Positions 23,915 through 35,511 of a stretch of 64,000 nucleotides of DNA are shown piece after piece (the first letter of the stretch is position 1; every line of letters begins with the position of its first letter). Below the pieces are notes generated by a model. That model made no database searches, was not told the origin of the DNA, and saw only the letters and a list, made by a program, of their open reading frames with translations. A program made the position numbers and the translations under genes. The stretch is from Chelydra serpentina. Taxonomy: Eukaryota; Chordata; Testudines; Chelydridae. The DNA is taken from assembly GCA_037349315.1 (NCBI GenBank), contig JBAIAC010000059.1:18322501-18386500 (forward strand), in the 5' to 3' direction.

Positions 23915-24119
23915 ATATGTTTTCTTTTGTTTTTCTAAATGAACAGGATATGTTGGTCACCAGCATATTAAATGTAAAGAGTTTGTGGCACTAACCAAGC
24001 TAATCACGGTTCCAGTGGCACCCAGCCTCATTCAGTGCACAACAGACAAGATAAGCCATATTGTGAATGTGTGTAAGTATCTTCAGCATAGCATACCTTC
24101 ACTCCTCATGTAAATTATT

Positions 24120-24232
24120 GGGGTCACTACAGGAGTAAGTGGATGGAATTCTATGGCCTATGTTATACTGGAAGTCAGACAAGATGATCTTCTGGCTCCT
24201 TCTAAACTTAAAAATCTGTGAACCTACAAATG
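24120..24232 (+). mobile_element. CR1-type LINE 3' tail
   Basis: About 110 bp resemble the CR1/L3 3' UTR: 'ggaattctatggcctatgtt' and 'agtcagacaagatgatcttc' style sequence ending 'aaatctgtgaa'. No coding part remains. Confidence 0.65.
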
Positions 24233-24369
24233 TTGGCAAAAAGTGCTAAAGTATCATGGCAAATTAAGTATCAGATGCAGGACTAGGCCCAGTTCTATTA
24301 ACTCTGTAGCCAATCTGTAACCCATTATGATCAAACTATGGAGCCTCATTGTTCCTTAGTTACCGCCAC

Positions 24370-24640
24370 TTACCTAATGCATTCCCATGTGCTGCCCTCA
24401 AAGCACTTTACAGAGGTGGTTACACATTATTATCCTCTTTTTACACATGGCCTAACTAAATAGAGGGATTTGAACCAACAGGTACAAAAAGTGCCATGGC
24501 CTAATGACTAGGACATGGGTCTCCCACCTCATCAGAGATTAAGGTTTTGTGCCTAGCTGCGCTCCAGGCTTTCTAAAGTAACTGTTAGTACACTCAGCTG
24601 CTTCATTGAACTGGGTCTAGTTTTTAAAGCATGGCAATTC
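24370..24640. repeat. Two abutting MIR-type SINE pieces
   Basis: About 24370-24480 is antisense ('caaagcactttacagaggtg'), then 24487-24640 is a sense tRNA-like head ('gccatggcctaatgactagg'). Confidence 0.6.
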
Positions 24641-25112
24641 CTATACTATTTTTACAATTCTGGCCAGTGAAAACTCCCTCTTGCGTGAGCCAGTGTCCCA
24701 ATGTGCCTAATGTTGCAAACTGTGTGGTGAAATATGATTTTGTTGGCAGTTAGAGGACATAAAATGTTAGACACTTGCAAAAGTTTCAAAAAGGAACAAC
24801 TGAATAAATCTTTTAATCTCTAGTAGTACGTACTTCATTACATCAGCATTTTTCAGGGAATGTTCTAATTGTTAATGAGAGTTAGCTCCAAGAATTTTGA
24901 AAGCATAAGAATTTACAAGTCAATCAAAATCATGAGGATCATGGTTGCAACTTTATAGCAAGGCTATCATTTTTCCATAATAAAACAACACCCACTGGAA
25001 CCGGGACTAGAACCATGGCACTTGCTGCTCCACAAACATGGGCCCCTCCCTACTACCTGAGAAAGATTAAAAGGGAGATCGCTTTCTAGCAAGATTGCTG
25101 ACAGCTCCCAGC

Positions 25113-25735
25113 CATTAGCGTAGCAAGGGGCGGAGCAGGGGGAGTGGCTGCTCCCCCTGAGCACATTTTCCAAAAATGGCACCTTTTTAATTTTTGAAAG
25201 GGTGGAGACGGAGTGGACGGAGGTGGAGCGACAAAATAACGCAGGGGTCCCGCCTCTGGCCCCACCAAGAGCCCGCTGCTGGCCTGGGTGAAAGAATCCA
25301 GACTGGCAGTGGGCTGAGAGACCCCGGCTGGCAGGAGCCCGTGGGGGGAATCCTAGAGCGGTGGCTGGCAGCGGGCTGAGAGACACACAGAACTCATTTA
25401 AATTTGAGCACTTACACTCATCCCTTACAGGGATACTGCACATATGATTAAAAAAATAAGTAAATAACACATGCTTTTGTTATGTTTTGATTTTATATAC
25501 AATATAAATAGATGTCATTCTGTAAAACTGTTTTTATATTTTAAATGCAAAACAACACACGTACTTGTTATAAAACAATATCATTCTTGTGTTTTTATTT
25601 TAAGTACAAAATAAATATGTATAACAAATTTAAAAGTATGTAATTAGGTAATTAGTAATTTGATATGTCGGGGTCGGGTGGCGCCTTTTTTTATGTGTTC
25701 GCTCCCCCTGGTGCTAGAACCTGGCTACGCCACTG
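25113..25735. mobile_element. hAT-type element with 8-bp TSD
   Basis: A 623-bp element with ends CATTAGCGTAGCAAGG and CCTGGCTACGCCACTG (complement CAGTGGCGTAGCCAGG). The TSD CTCCCAGC (25105-25112) pairs with CTCCTAGC (25736-25743), 7 of 8. It has no transposase frame. Confidence 0.9.
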
Positions 25736-25743
25736 CTCCTAGC

Positions 25744-26654
25744 TAGAGAAATATCCTCACACATACATGTACTGCCCTATCCTGCTCCCACTGAAGTTAT
25801 CAGCAAATAAAAGAAAAAGCCTTCCCATTGACATCAATGAGAATAGGATCAGGCCCAGAACTACTATTTATTGTAGTTCAGTGGAAGCTGGACTGGACCC
25901 CAACATGACCCACAACAAAAACTGTTAATAATTTGCTTAGTTACATCATATTTTCTTCAACTATAGCCAGCACACAAGTAATAAAGGAGATTTAACTATG
26001 TGGAAAGTTTGAAGGGGTAATAATCATTTGTTTTTTGAGCTAAAGGAACACAAAGAAACATGAAGCAAATGTCAAATTTTGAAATCACAGTCATTTTTAA
26101 TGACCTGTGACTCAAAACACAATGACACATTTTCTTCAGCCTTTGCAGAAGCATGGTCACTTGCCTTCAGTGTAAATCTAGCAAATGCCCCCAAGCCAAA
26201 TTTTTCCAAGCCCAGGTTAGTGGGAACTTCAATATGGAAGAAAGTTACAATGTGGAAAAGCTACTGTTTCTCCGTAACATGCTCAATGCTTCAGACAACT
26301 CAGCTATAAAAGATGAGAGGCAGGGGTTATCATGCCTTAAACACAACCATCACCCGCTCTCCTGAAGCCAAACCAACTTTGCGCCAAGCACCTGTTAGCC
26401 CTTACAAGCTAAGCAACAGATCAAATCTGGTTGATTTTTGAAGAAGGCTGAGGGAATACTTCCTATAGCGAAGAAGGTGAGGAAAAGAGTTCCTGTAAAA
26501 GGATGTCTTGCTCTCCTCCTGTCGAACTGATCATTTTAATGCTGCTGGGATTTCCTTATATTATTAAGGGTGTGCCAGGGCACATAGATTATCAGATAGG
26601 CATCATTTTTAGTTATTATTTAAATCAAACTAACTAATAAAACAAACAAACACC
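25744..26654. other. No identifiable gene
   Basis: A worn hairpin repeat near 25770-25860 and a weak 5S-like phrase at 26404; otherwise nothing. Confidence 0.4.
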
Positions 26655-26775
26655 ATCAGTACCTGAATGGGAGGCCACTAGAGAAGTGGTGTTGGTGATT
26701 CAATAGCAGATGCTATTTCCTGAGAGTCAGTGATGAGCCAAGGAGGCCCCTGGAATGTGGGTTAGAAATCACAGA
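26655..26775 (+). repeat. 5S-rRNA-headed SINE fragment
   Basis: 'cagtacctgaatgggaggcc' resembles the 3' part of 5S rRNA (AGTACTTGGATGGGAGACC). It continues 'gtggtgttggtgattcaata', shared with 53.9 kb. A weaker 5S-like phrase 'acaagctaagcaacagatca' lies at about 26404. Confidence 0.6.
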
Positions 26776-27359
26776 GGTTAGATGCCATATTGAGGTCCTT
26801 CTGACTGCAAGCTACAACTGCTTGCTGTGTGGACTAGCAATTCCTTCAGATGCCTCATCCTTGCCAAGAGCAAGGCTCCCGGACATGTTTGTTCTCTCTG
26901 TTAGGGCCAGGTTGCAACTGAGCAAACCCCACAGACCCAGGAGTATCCCCAGGAGGCACTGTGCCTCAGACACCGCTCTGTGAGTCACAGTTCTCTCCCT
27001 GCTTCCTCTTACTCATGGGGTGGGATATGTCAGTTCACGCCTGTGCACCCACCCCTTTGCCATCAGCTATTCTGCCTGGCTAGGGGCCCCTGCTCTCCCC
27101 CACTACGGCCAGAGTTGCAATCTGGGCAGCAGAGCAAGGAGGCTTTACTCGTTTTTAACCCCCTGTGCAGCCAAAGCTGTGACAACATAGGCACCTTTCA
27201 GATAAATGTGGGCTATCACTCTGGGGTCTAACTGCAGCCACAACAACAAATCAATGCCATTCATGGGAGACACTTTTCAAAAACTCACTTTTCCTCCTTA
27301 AAATCAAAAGAACCATCATTCACCTACCAATGAAACGCAAGGAAATGACATGAAGATTT

Positions 27360-27860
27360 TCCTGATGAGGCTGTGAGATTCTCACTGCTTTTACCTCTAG
27401 GCTAGGGGCCATGTTAAGCATCTGAATCTATCACAAGCTATAAACCTGTGTGCTGGAAGGGTTTTGCAGTTCTCAGAAAGACAATGTGATCTGAATAACT
27501 GGAAAGAGATTGACCTGGATCGAATGGCCCAGTGGTCCCTGTTCAGCCTGGGGTCTGAGAAAGGCAGAGGCAGCCTTCCAATAAGGCTAAGCAGAAAGCC
27601 AAGATACACATTGAGACTGGGGACCTGTTTTAATTACGCTTTCATTTCTGTTCTTTCATTGCACAGGAACATGTAACAAGCTGAACTGTGCATTGTCCCT
27701 GTAAACATTTACTTTCTTTCAGCCTTGCACAATAACTGTGGCTCTTCCTGCCGGATAATTCTTGGAACGTCAGACTAGCCAAAGCGGATCAGCTCAGTCC
27801 GGACAGTGACTAGAACCAGCTGTTTCAGAGGAACATACAAGAAACCCCACAGTGAACAAT
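27360..27860. other. Repeat-poor stretch
   Basis: No repeat or gene is recognised. It includes a TGTAAACA forkhead-like site near 27700. It is only a candidate regulatory stretch by absence of repeats. Confidence 0.3.
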
Positions 27861-30078
27861 GACATGCCCTTATGGGCAGTTTCTTCCTATCCCCATGCAG
27901 TTAGTGTTTGATTTATGCCCTGAAGCATGGCACTTAGTCTCCCTTACATTTTTTTTTAAAATCCCTGCTAGTGGAACTGTGGATGTTTTTATTCATATGC
28001 ACATTTTGGCCTGAACAGTAGCTCTTGACAGCGGGTAAATTATGCATCATCCTGTGGCTATATTATGAAAAGTATGCAGTTGGATGGCAGAGAACTGGCT
28101 GTCTGGGATTACTGCTTCTTGAGGACTAATGCCAGTGTTACAAATATAGTGACAGAGATTTGATTCATCCTCTGCTCTTGATTATTATCTCTGCTGTTCC
28201 ACAACACAGATGCACTCTCACCATCTGCTTCCACAGTCTGGGCACACAGGGTGCCTACAGGTAGTCAGACTGTCACCCTTGTTTATATCTTTTGAAAACC
28301 AATTTCTATAAGCTAATGGGGAAGTGGGGGAGCATGCAGAATCACTGGCGTATTATTTTTTCCAGGCATGATACTCGGACGAGAATTTGTCCCCCGAGCC
28401 ACAATTTGACCAACAAGCCCAGATACACAAAAGGCTGCTCTGAGGCTTTAACGAAGAGTTTGCTGGCCAGGTCGACTTTGCCTACCCCCCTCTCCGAAAA
28501 AAAACACCCATCTGCCTCGCACACAAAACTAAAAGAACCTTTGCTCCTTTCCTTAGTCACAAGTAGTATCTGCAGAACTGAAGCCAATCAAAGCCAGCTG
28601 TGTAAAAAAAACCCAAAAAACTGATTATTATGACTAGGAAAAGCACTATTAAAAAAAATAAAGAAAAGGGAAAATGATCCCATATGGGAGGTGAATGAAA
28701 TACAAATGTAAAACAGGCCATTTCCCTGTGTTGCATGGCTGCTGCGGTGGGATGCACTCGTGAGTGGGAATGCCGCGCCTGCCTTCTGAGATCCCCCTCT
28801 GTTTTACTGTAAGGGGGTTAAGATTACCTTCAAACATCCTGACTTCCAACCAGGGGTGTCCAAAATGAATGGGAGGGCTGGTGCTTAGATACACACACAG
28901 CCCAAAGACACACACATACACATACATGTCGGGTCTTCCAGATAAAATCACTCAGGCATCCAAGGGGCTATTCTCCCCCCCGTTAAATAAATTCTGTGAC
29001 CCTTCTACCCTCAGCTGTAACCCCACTGCTCCTCTCCAAATGAGGTAGCAGACTCTCACTCTCTCTCTCTCTCTCTTTCATTCCCGTTTTAGGTCACAGG
29101 CTGCCCCTTTCCTCCTTCCACTCTCCTCCCTAGACCACAAGCTCTGCCCCACCCATTTTCCCCTCTAACAGATCAGCCTACCTACTGCTCCCTGGCAGTC
29201 TCAGGCTGGCCCGCTCCTCACTCCCTCTGCCCCAGCTTCCCCAGCTCGGGCCTCTGCTGCTGCTCCTGAGTTTGGGGCGTGGTTCTAAACTCAGGCTGCT
29301 GCTCAAACTCTTTGGGGCAAATTTTCTTCAACCACAAGGAGGCCTGAGAAGGCAGCCAGTGAGCAGGCTTTGGTCTCAGCCCTGCTCTATACTTTCAAGA
29401 GAGAAAGGAGCTCTCTTAGAGCAAACAGCCTCGGCCTCCCCAGACTGCACCCTCTGTGCCACTGTACTGAAGGGACTGGAAACCCTTCCCTTCTCCCCAC
29501 CTGCACCCTGCTGCTGGAGAGGTGGAAGAAAAGAAAGGAAACCTCCGCCACAAAGGATTTTGCTGTTGGTGGTTGATTGTTCAAGGAAAGAAAGGAGATG
29601 GGGAATTAACCAGAGAGGGGAAGCAACATAACCCATCTTTACCAGCTGCCACCACTTTGGACAGCTTTACAGACCCACAGAAAAGCTCTTCTCAAGAGCA
29701 GTCTGATCAAACGGAGGCCCAGTGCTACTAACACTCATGATCCGATTGAGAATCTGATGATATTTGGTGTTTTTCCTCAAAGCCTCAGCACATCAGTATC
29801 TCAGCTTACTTTTTTTTTTTTTTAAGTAAGTTTCTTGGCTTTCTGATTGCAGAGAAAAGTTTGAAAATGTGAACCCTAAAAGCTCAAACACCAGAAGGCA
29901 AATTAAAAAGAACCCACAGTTTATTTCATTTTATTTTTTAAATCTCATCTTTAAGCCCAGCTCATGATTTCTGGGGCCCGGCTAGCGATTTTTCAATCGC
30001 AGTAGTGACTTGGGGTGGAGCGGCCGCAAACGTTCAAATGCACCGTTCTGTTAAAATTCCAAATGTAGCTTCAGATGT
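27861..30078. other. No identifiable feature
   Basis: A CT microsatellite and a T run near 29811 only. Several short open frames at 29270-29640 show no family likeness. Confidence 0.4.
29054..29077. repeat. (CT)n microsatellite
   Basis: Continuous CT dinucleotides. Confidence 0.95.
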
Positions 30079-30340
30079 GGGCAGGTCTACACTACGGCTG
30101 GGATCGACACTCTGAGATCGATCCACCGGCGGTCGATTTAGCAGGTCTAGTGAAGACCCGCCAAATCAACTGCAGATCACTCTCCCGTTGACCCCTGTAC
30201 TCTACCTCCGATGAGAAGAGTAAGGTAAGTCGATGGGAGATTTTCTCCCGTCAACTTACCCCGCGGTAACTTGACCCAAGGTACGTAGACTCCAGCTACG
30301 TTATTCACGAAGCTGGAGTTGCATAGCGTACGTCCACCAT
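30079..30340. mobile_element. Harbinger-like MITE
   Basis: Starts GGGCAGGTCTACACTACGGC, with internal 'gatcgatccaccggcggtcg' and a worn AGCTACGTTATTCACGAAGCT hairpin near 30294. The right end is degraded. Confidence 0.75.
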
Positions 30341-30345
30341 CCATA

Positions 30346-31004
30346 GTGGATGACCTGGGCTGCTTTTCATCAGCCGTGGAAGGGCTGTCTTTGGTAGATG
30401 TGCTTGGAAGGGTGAGGGAAATACATTTACCAGTGTTCTAGTGTACCGCTCTGTGTACAGAGAGAAATCACATCACCTTTGACAGCAGAACTGCTGGAGT
30501 CCAAGCCTCGTGCAAAATGCTTCATAACTTCCCTTGGCAAGCCAAGAAAACCAGAGCGTTTGTCTAAACAGAAAACAAATGACCGTAGGCGAGTGGGTGT
30601 ATATGCCCCTTACTAGAATGGCATTAAGCAGTTGGAGAGGTAGTACTGATTAATCTTGAATTACTTGCGCACTAATGAGCTGTCTCAGGCATTTCCTGGC
30701 AGCTAATGAGCGGCTGGAGGAGTTGGGGACCTATTGCACTATCTTCACCACAGGACTGAAATCAAGACAAGGGCCCTTCACTCGGCTGGTCATTAACTGC
30801 CAAGAAATGCTTCATGTAGAGGTTGTTTATTGCTATTAAAAGCAGTAGAAAATACAAAGAAAAAATAATCAGCTATTTTACGGAGAAGTCCAGTGCTGGC
30901 CTGCATGTTGCCATGGATAAGATGTTCAGGTTATAGTACTGGTCTTAAAGAATGGTGAAGCAGGGAACAAGAACACAGGACTTCATCCTCAGTGCACCAT
31001 TATT
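30346..31004. other. Repeat-poor stretch with a 21-bp inverted repeat
   Basis: No transposon is recognised here. 30689-30709 and 30790-30810 are inverted copies (19 of 21 match) around GCATTTCCTGGCAGCTAATGA, and TAATGAGC occurs twice (30673, 30704). It is a candidate conserved non-coding element; function unknown. Confidence 0.4.
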
Positions 31005-31290
31005 ATGATTATTGTATTACACTAGTATTTTCAAAGCCCCAACCTAGATGGCGGCCACATTGGGCTAGGCGCTGTACAAGAGACTGTCCCTGCCCGCAAA
31101 ATCTTACAATTTAAATAAGTCAAGTGGACAAAGTGTAGGTGCAAGGAAGGATTGCTATCTCCATGTACCAGATGGTGAACTGAGGCCAAGAAAGAGATTA
31201 AGTGACTTGCCCAAGGTCACACAGGAAGTCTGTGGCAGAGCTGGAAATTTAACTCAGCTCTCCTGAATCCCAGTCCCCAAAACCACTCTT
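31005..31290 (-). repeat. MIR-type SINE with long 3' tail
   Basis: 'attgggctaggcgctgtaca' (tail) continues into 'aagtgacttgcccaaggtca' and 'gtctgtggcagagctggaaa'. The same tail phrase recurs near 6550, 16850 and 47760. Confidence 0.85.
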
Positions 31291-31429
31291 TCTTTCAATG
31301 GAAGTCATGATGTTTACAACATATAACTTGGCGGAATGTAGAAGCTAGTATCCAGTCTTGAAGGTTTGGGAACAAATTATTAGAAATGATGTTATTACTA
31401 GAAAGATCACTCTTTTAATACACTGCTAG

Positions 31430-32110
31430 GAACATCAGAATTGCCATACTAGCTCAGATCAGGGGTTCATCTAAGCAGTATCCTGTAATTAAATAGTGGC
31501 CAGTACCAGCGGATTCAGAGGAAGGTGCAAGAAACCCTGCACTCAGCAGTGACGGGATAACCCAGAGAAAGTTCCCTCCTAAACCCCGATAGCCAGAGGT
31601 TGACTTGTAACCTGAAGCATGAGGATTTATATTGCTCCCAGAACTCTTGTTGTTTAATATTTACCATTATCACTCTGGTTATTCTTGTGATCCATACAAC
31701 TGTCTCATCTCTTTTTGAACCATGCTAAGCTCTTAGCCTCAAGATTTTCTTGTGGCAATGAGTTCCAAAGACTAATTGTGCATAGCATGAAAGAGTATTT
31801 CTTTCCTTTTAACAGTTTTGAATTTGCCTTTTTTTAAATTTCATTGAATGGCCCTGAACACTTATTTTAGAAACAAGAACAGGAGTTCCGGTTGGGAGGT
31901 TGTCCTCTTGTTCATCTCCTTTCTAAGGCAAACCATCCAGTCTTCCAATGAGAAATGTTTCATGTACATAATCATTCTCATTGCACGTCTCCGCACGCCT
32001 TCTAATTCTGCTATTTTCTTTTTGAGCTGCACTGAGGATCCCAGGTGAGGGTGCACCCTACACGCATACAATAGCATTATAATATTTCTGTATTATTCTC
32101 CTGTTGGTTA
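31430..32110 (-). mobile_element. CR1-type LINE 3' fragment
   Basis: On the minus strand 32077-31862 reads VHPHLGSSVQLKKKIAELEGVRRRAMRMIMYM, a worn version of the CR1 C-terminal pol region, followed by a 3' UTR ending near 31435. It lies head-to-head with the plus-strand copy at 32625-33275 and has the same tail type. Confidence 0.85.
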
Positions 32111-32624
32111 AAATCAGGAATCTGGAGGCAAAGGAAGCTAATTTCCTCCTTAGTTCTAAGACTTTCCTGTCTTCCACAGACCACTGAAGATAACCGTACC
32201 AAAGAATGTACCTGTGCCTAACTAATGGAGCGAGGGGAGGGAGGGAAAGAGGGTCACTGATTGTGGCTGATCTGGCTGTCCATCAACTCTCAGTCACCCC
32301 TAATAGAAAGCTACAAAATCACAGAAAATGGAGGAACTGCCCCTGGCAGGGCAGTTCATCACTTTGAAGCATAAAACGGGGACCTATTACAGCTGAATTG
32401 CACAGTTGTTCCTATGCAGCCATTCTTCTTCACTGTCTGGCTACTTGTTAGCCAACCCTTTGATGTCCAGCTTGCTGTAGTTAGCCACAGCCATTACGTG
32501 TATAGCCATGTTAGACCCGAAATAAAGCCAGCCAAATTGAAGAGTTCACCTCTTGGGATACTTCAATTTGTTAACCTAAGAAAATTATCCCTACCCCTAA
32601 CCTATTTTATCTGCTCCCCAGACC

Positions 32625-33275
32625 CACCTTCAGAATTCAGTTCTGGTCACCCCACTTCCAAAAAACCTACAAAAAACCTTTATTAGAAATGGAAAAGATA
32701 CAAAGAAGGGCAACAAAAATGATTAAGGGTACAGAACAGCTTCCATTTGAGGAGAGATTATAAACTCTGGGACTATTCAGCTTGGAAAAGAGCCTACTAA
32801 GCGGGGATATGCTAGAGGTCTATCAAATCATGAATAGTGTGGAGGAAGAGTTATTTACCCCTTCACATAACACAAGAAGTGTGGGGGCACCCAATTAAAT
32901 GAATAGGCTGCAGGTTTAAAACAAGCAAAGGAAGTACTTCTTCACACAACACACAGTCAGTGCTGTGGAATTCGTTGGCAGGGGATGTTGTGAAGGCCAA
33001 AACTATAACTGGGTTCAAAAAAGAACTAGATAAGTTCATGGAGGACAGGTCTAACAGTAGCTATTAGCTGAGATAGTCAGAGATGCAACCCCATGCTCTG
33101 GGTGTCCCTAAGCCTCTGGCTGCCAGATGCTGGGTCTGGAAACAGGATAGATCATTTGATGATTACTCTGTTCTGTTCATTCCCTTTGAAGCATCTGGCA
33201 TTGACCCCCTGTTGGAAGACAGGATACTAGGCTAGATGGACGATTGGTATGACCCAGTACGGCCATTCTTATGTC
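32625..33275 (+). mobile_element. CR1-type LINE 3' fragment
   Basis: The sequence includes 'QFWSPHFQKTYKKPLLEMEKIQRRAT' like coding remnants, an 'ttcttcacacaacacacagtc' block and the 3' UTR ending 'gacccagtacggccattctt'. The frame is broken by stops. Confidence 0.85.
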
Positions 33276-33312
33276 CTTGTATTCTAATTCTTTGGGTGCC
33301 AGAAGATAGGAA

Positions 33313-33431
33313 GACAAGTTGGGTGAGGTAATATCTTTTATTGGACTTCTGTTGGTCTGATAAAATATATTACCTCGCCCACCTTGTCTCTCTAATATCC
33401 TGGGCCAACACAGCTACTACAACACTGCACA
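33313..33431. mobile_element. Penelope-like element remnant with inverted repeat
   Basis: An arm at 33313-33346 (GACAAGTTGGGTGAGGTAAT) recurs inverted at 33354-33388 with several mismatches, followed by 'gggccaacacagctactaca'. The architecture is the same as at 11044 and 55774 but from a different subfamily. Confidence 0.65.
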
Positions 33432-33489
33432 CAACAAGAGACAAAAGGAAGGTCCAACAGGTGGTTTAACACAACCACCTGAGACTTCC

Positions 33490-33720
33490 AAGCTGACCAA
33501 AACTAATACTACTACTTTGCATCTCCACCGCACCTTTTGTCAGATGACCTTCAACTGCTTTGCAACCCAGCCCCGTTGTGAGGTCGGTATGTAGTAGTGA
33601 CCTCAGATAGGGAAACTGAGCCACAGAGAAGTTAAATGACTCACAAAAAGTCACAGAGTAAGGCAGTGGCAGGCAGGAATACATCCCCCTAGTCCCTTTC
33701 TTTAATCACTGGAGCAACAT
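33490..33720 (-). repeat. MIR-type SINE
   Basis: 'tagggaaactgagccacaga', 'gaagttaaatgactcacaaa' and 'ggcagtggcaggcaggaata' mark the antisense core. Confidence 0.75.
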
Positions 33721-33796
33721 GCTGAATTTAGCTTCTTTTTATGAAGAGCTGATCGGTGAAGGGAAAGACAAATTCACCTGTAGCTTCAGGGCCAGT

Positions 33797-33811
33797 GGGG
33801 GGGGGGGGGGG
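33797..33811. repeat. G15 homopolymer
   Basis: Fifteen G in a row. A C15 run also occurs at 34427-34441. Confidence 0.95.
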
Positions 33812-34760
33812 AAGGAGGGGTTACTAGCCTGCACATGTGGGCTGAAAGCAAACCAGGAAGATCCCACAAGTAGGAAAAGACTGCAATCTGGTGCAGCTGC
33901 TCTTCAACTCAGCTTCTAGTCTACACCATTCTGAGCTTTTCACACCAGCTTTATAGAAAATTGCATGCACGAGCAATGACAGTGGGCCCGGGACAGTCCA
34001 TGAAGTCAATGGCAGTTCTGTCTGCATAAACAGACCAGACTCAAGCTCAATATATATTTAGCAAACAAGCAAAAGAAAGAGCCCCCGGAATCTTTTAGCT
34101 CCCTTTCAAAGGAATTGGAAAGTTGCTAACTTCCTCTTCTCCTAGCCCCTTCCATAAAAGCTTTGCATGCAAAGCAGTGTCTCCTGAGTCCCTCATTCTC
34201 TCTAACAAAGTAAACAGACCTCCCCTGTAGCGACAAATGAACAACAAACAAAGGGAGGGGGAAGAAAAAAGATCTCGCTGCCAATTCGGGGGTTTTCCAG
34301 GCTGTTTTATTTTTCAATAAAAAAGAGCCATGCCCCGAGGGTGACCCTGCAAAAAGCTTTTTGGCAGCCTGAATATACTCTGATCACCCCCTCCCCAACC
34401 ACCACATGGGTGCATGCGTACACATGCCCCCCCCCCCCCCCGCCCAAGTACAGGCACTATGTGTAAATACATATGTCTCCATCAACATGTTTATTTTTCT
34501 TTGTTTTCAGGTTTGTTTGCCCAGTTTGGAGTGAGGGGGAATGTTGTTCTCCGCAGAATTTGTTGGTATTTATCTTTCAATCAACTGTTCCCTGTTGCAG
34601 AGATAAACAGGATGTTTAGAGTCACTGGGTATGATGACCAGTCTTCGGCAGCTGTTGGGACACACCACTCACTGGGCTTGCCGTGTGTACACATGTGCCT
34701 GAGCATAGGCAGAAGCAGTCCTTCCCAACGTGTGGAGATCAACTATATGACCAAATAGGT

Positions 34761-34832
34761 CAGGGGTGGCCAACGTGTGGCTCCGGAGCCACATGCGGCT
34801 CTTCAGAGGCTAATATGCAACTCCTTGTACAG
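34761..34832 (-). mobile_element. hAT-type element fragment, family A, inverted
   Basis: Starts CAGGGGTGGCCAACGTGTGG, the reverse complement of the family A right end, and breaks off after about 70 bp. No matching TSD is visible. Confidence 0.85.
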
Positions 34833-35130
34833 GTCATTCCCAACTCTAACATCTAGCCACAGGATCACAGGTCTGAAATGTGTCTGTCCCCTTCCCCATC
34901 AGAATCCCTCAGCTGTAAAGTGGGAATAATACTTGCCTACTCTACACAGGTTACTTCTAGTCTGAATTTGTCTAGCTTCAACTTCCAGCCATTGGCTCTT
35001 ACTATGTCTCTGCTAGATGAAAGAACGCTCTGCTATCAGAAATCTCCTCCCCACATAGGTACATACAGACTGTGATCAAAACACCTCTTAACTTTCTTTT
35101 TGATGAACTAAATAGATGGAGCTTCTTTAG

Positions 35131-35511
35131 ATCTGGTCTGCACTACAGAGTAAGGTTGACGCAAGGCAGCTGATGTCGACCTAACTATGGAAGTGCCTAC
35201 ACTTAAATTTCAATCCCGCCGATGTAACTGCCCCGCTATGCCGACTTAATAACTCCACCTCTGTGAGCGGCATAGTCATGGTCAATGTAGTTTGGTCCAC
35301 ACAGTGTCAGTGTCAACGGTTACTGGCTTTCAGGAGCCGTCCCACAATGCCCCACACTGACAGCACAATCGATGCAAGTGCTACTGGTAAGGACACGCAC
35401 CACTGATACGAGGAGCAAAGTGTAGACATGCACAAGCGATGTAATTACTGTGGTGGCTGTATGCTGACATACGTTAGGTCGACTTAATTTTGTAGCGTAG
35501 ACGTGGCCAGG
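35131..35511. mobile_element. Harbinger-like MITE
   Basis: Ends ATCTGGTCTGCACTACA and TGTAGCGTAGACGTGGCCAG are near-complements, with paired GTCGACCTAA / TTAGGTCGAC inside the ends. Confidence 0.8.

Larger units (their letters stand above)
33721..35130. other. Mostly unidentified spacer
   Basis: G15 and C15 runs and a hAT fragment at 34761; nothing else. Confidence 0.4.

Noticed and set aside
24967..25470. 167-codon minus-strand open frame
   Set aside because: It runs across the left border of a hAT element and has no conserved motif.
29272..29731. Overlapping open frames on both strands, considered as an unknown gene
   Set aside because: They overlap in several frames without conserved motifs or splice context.
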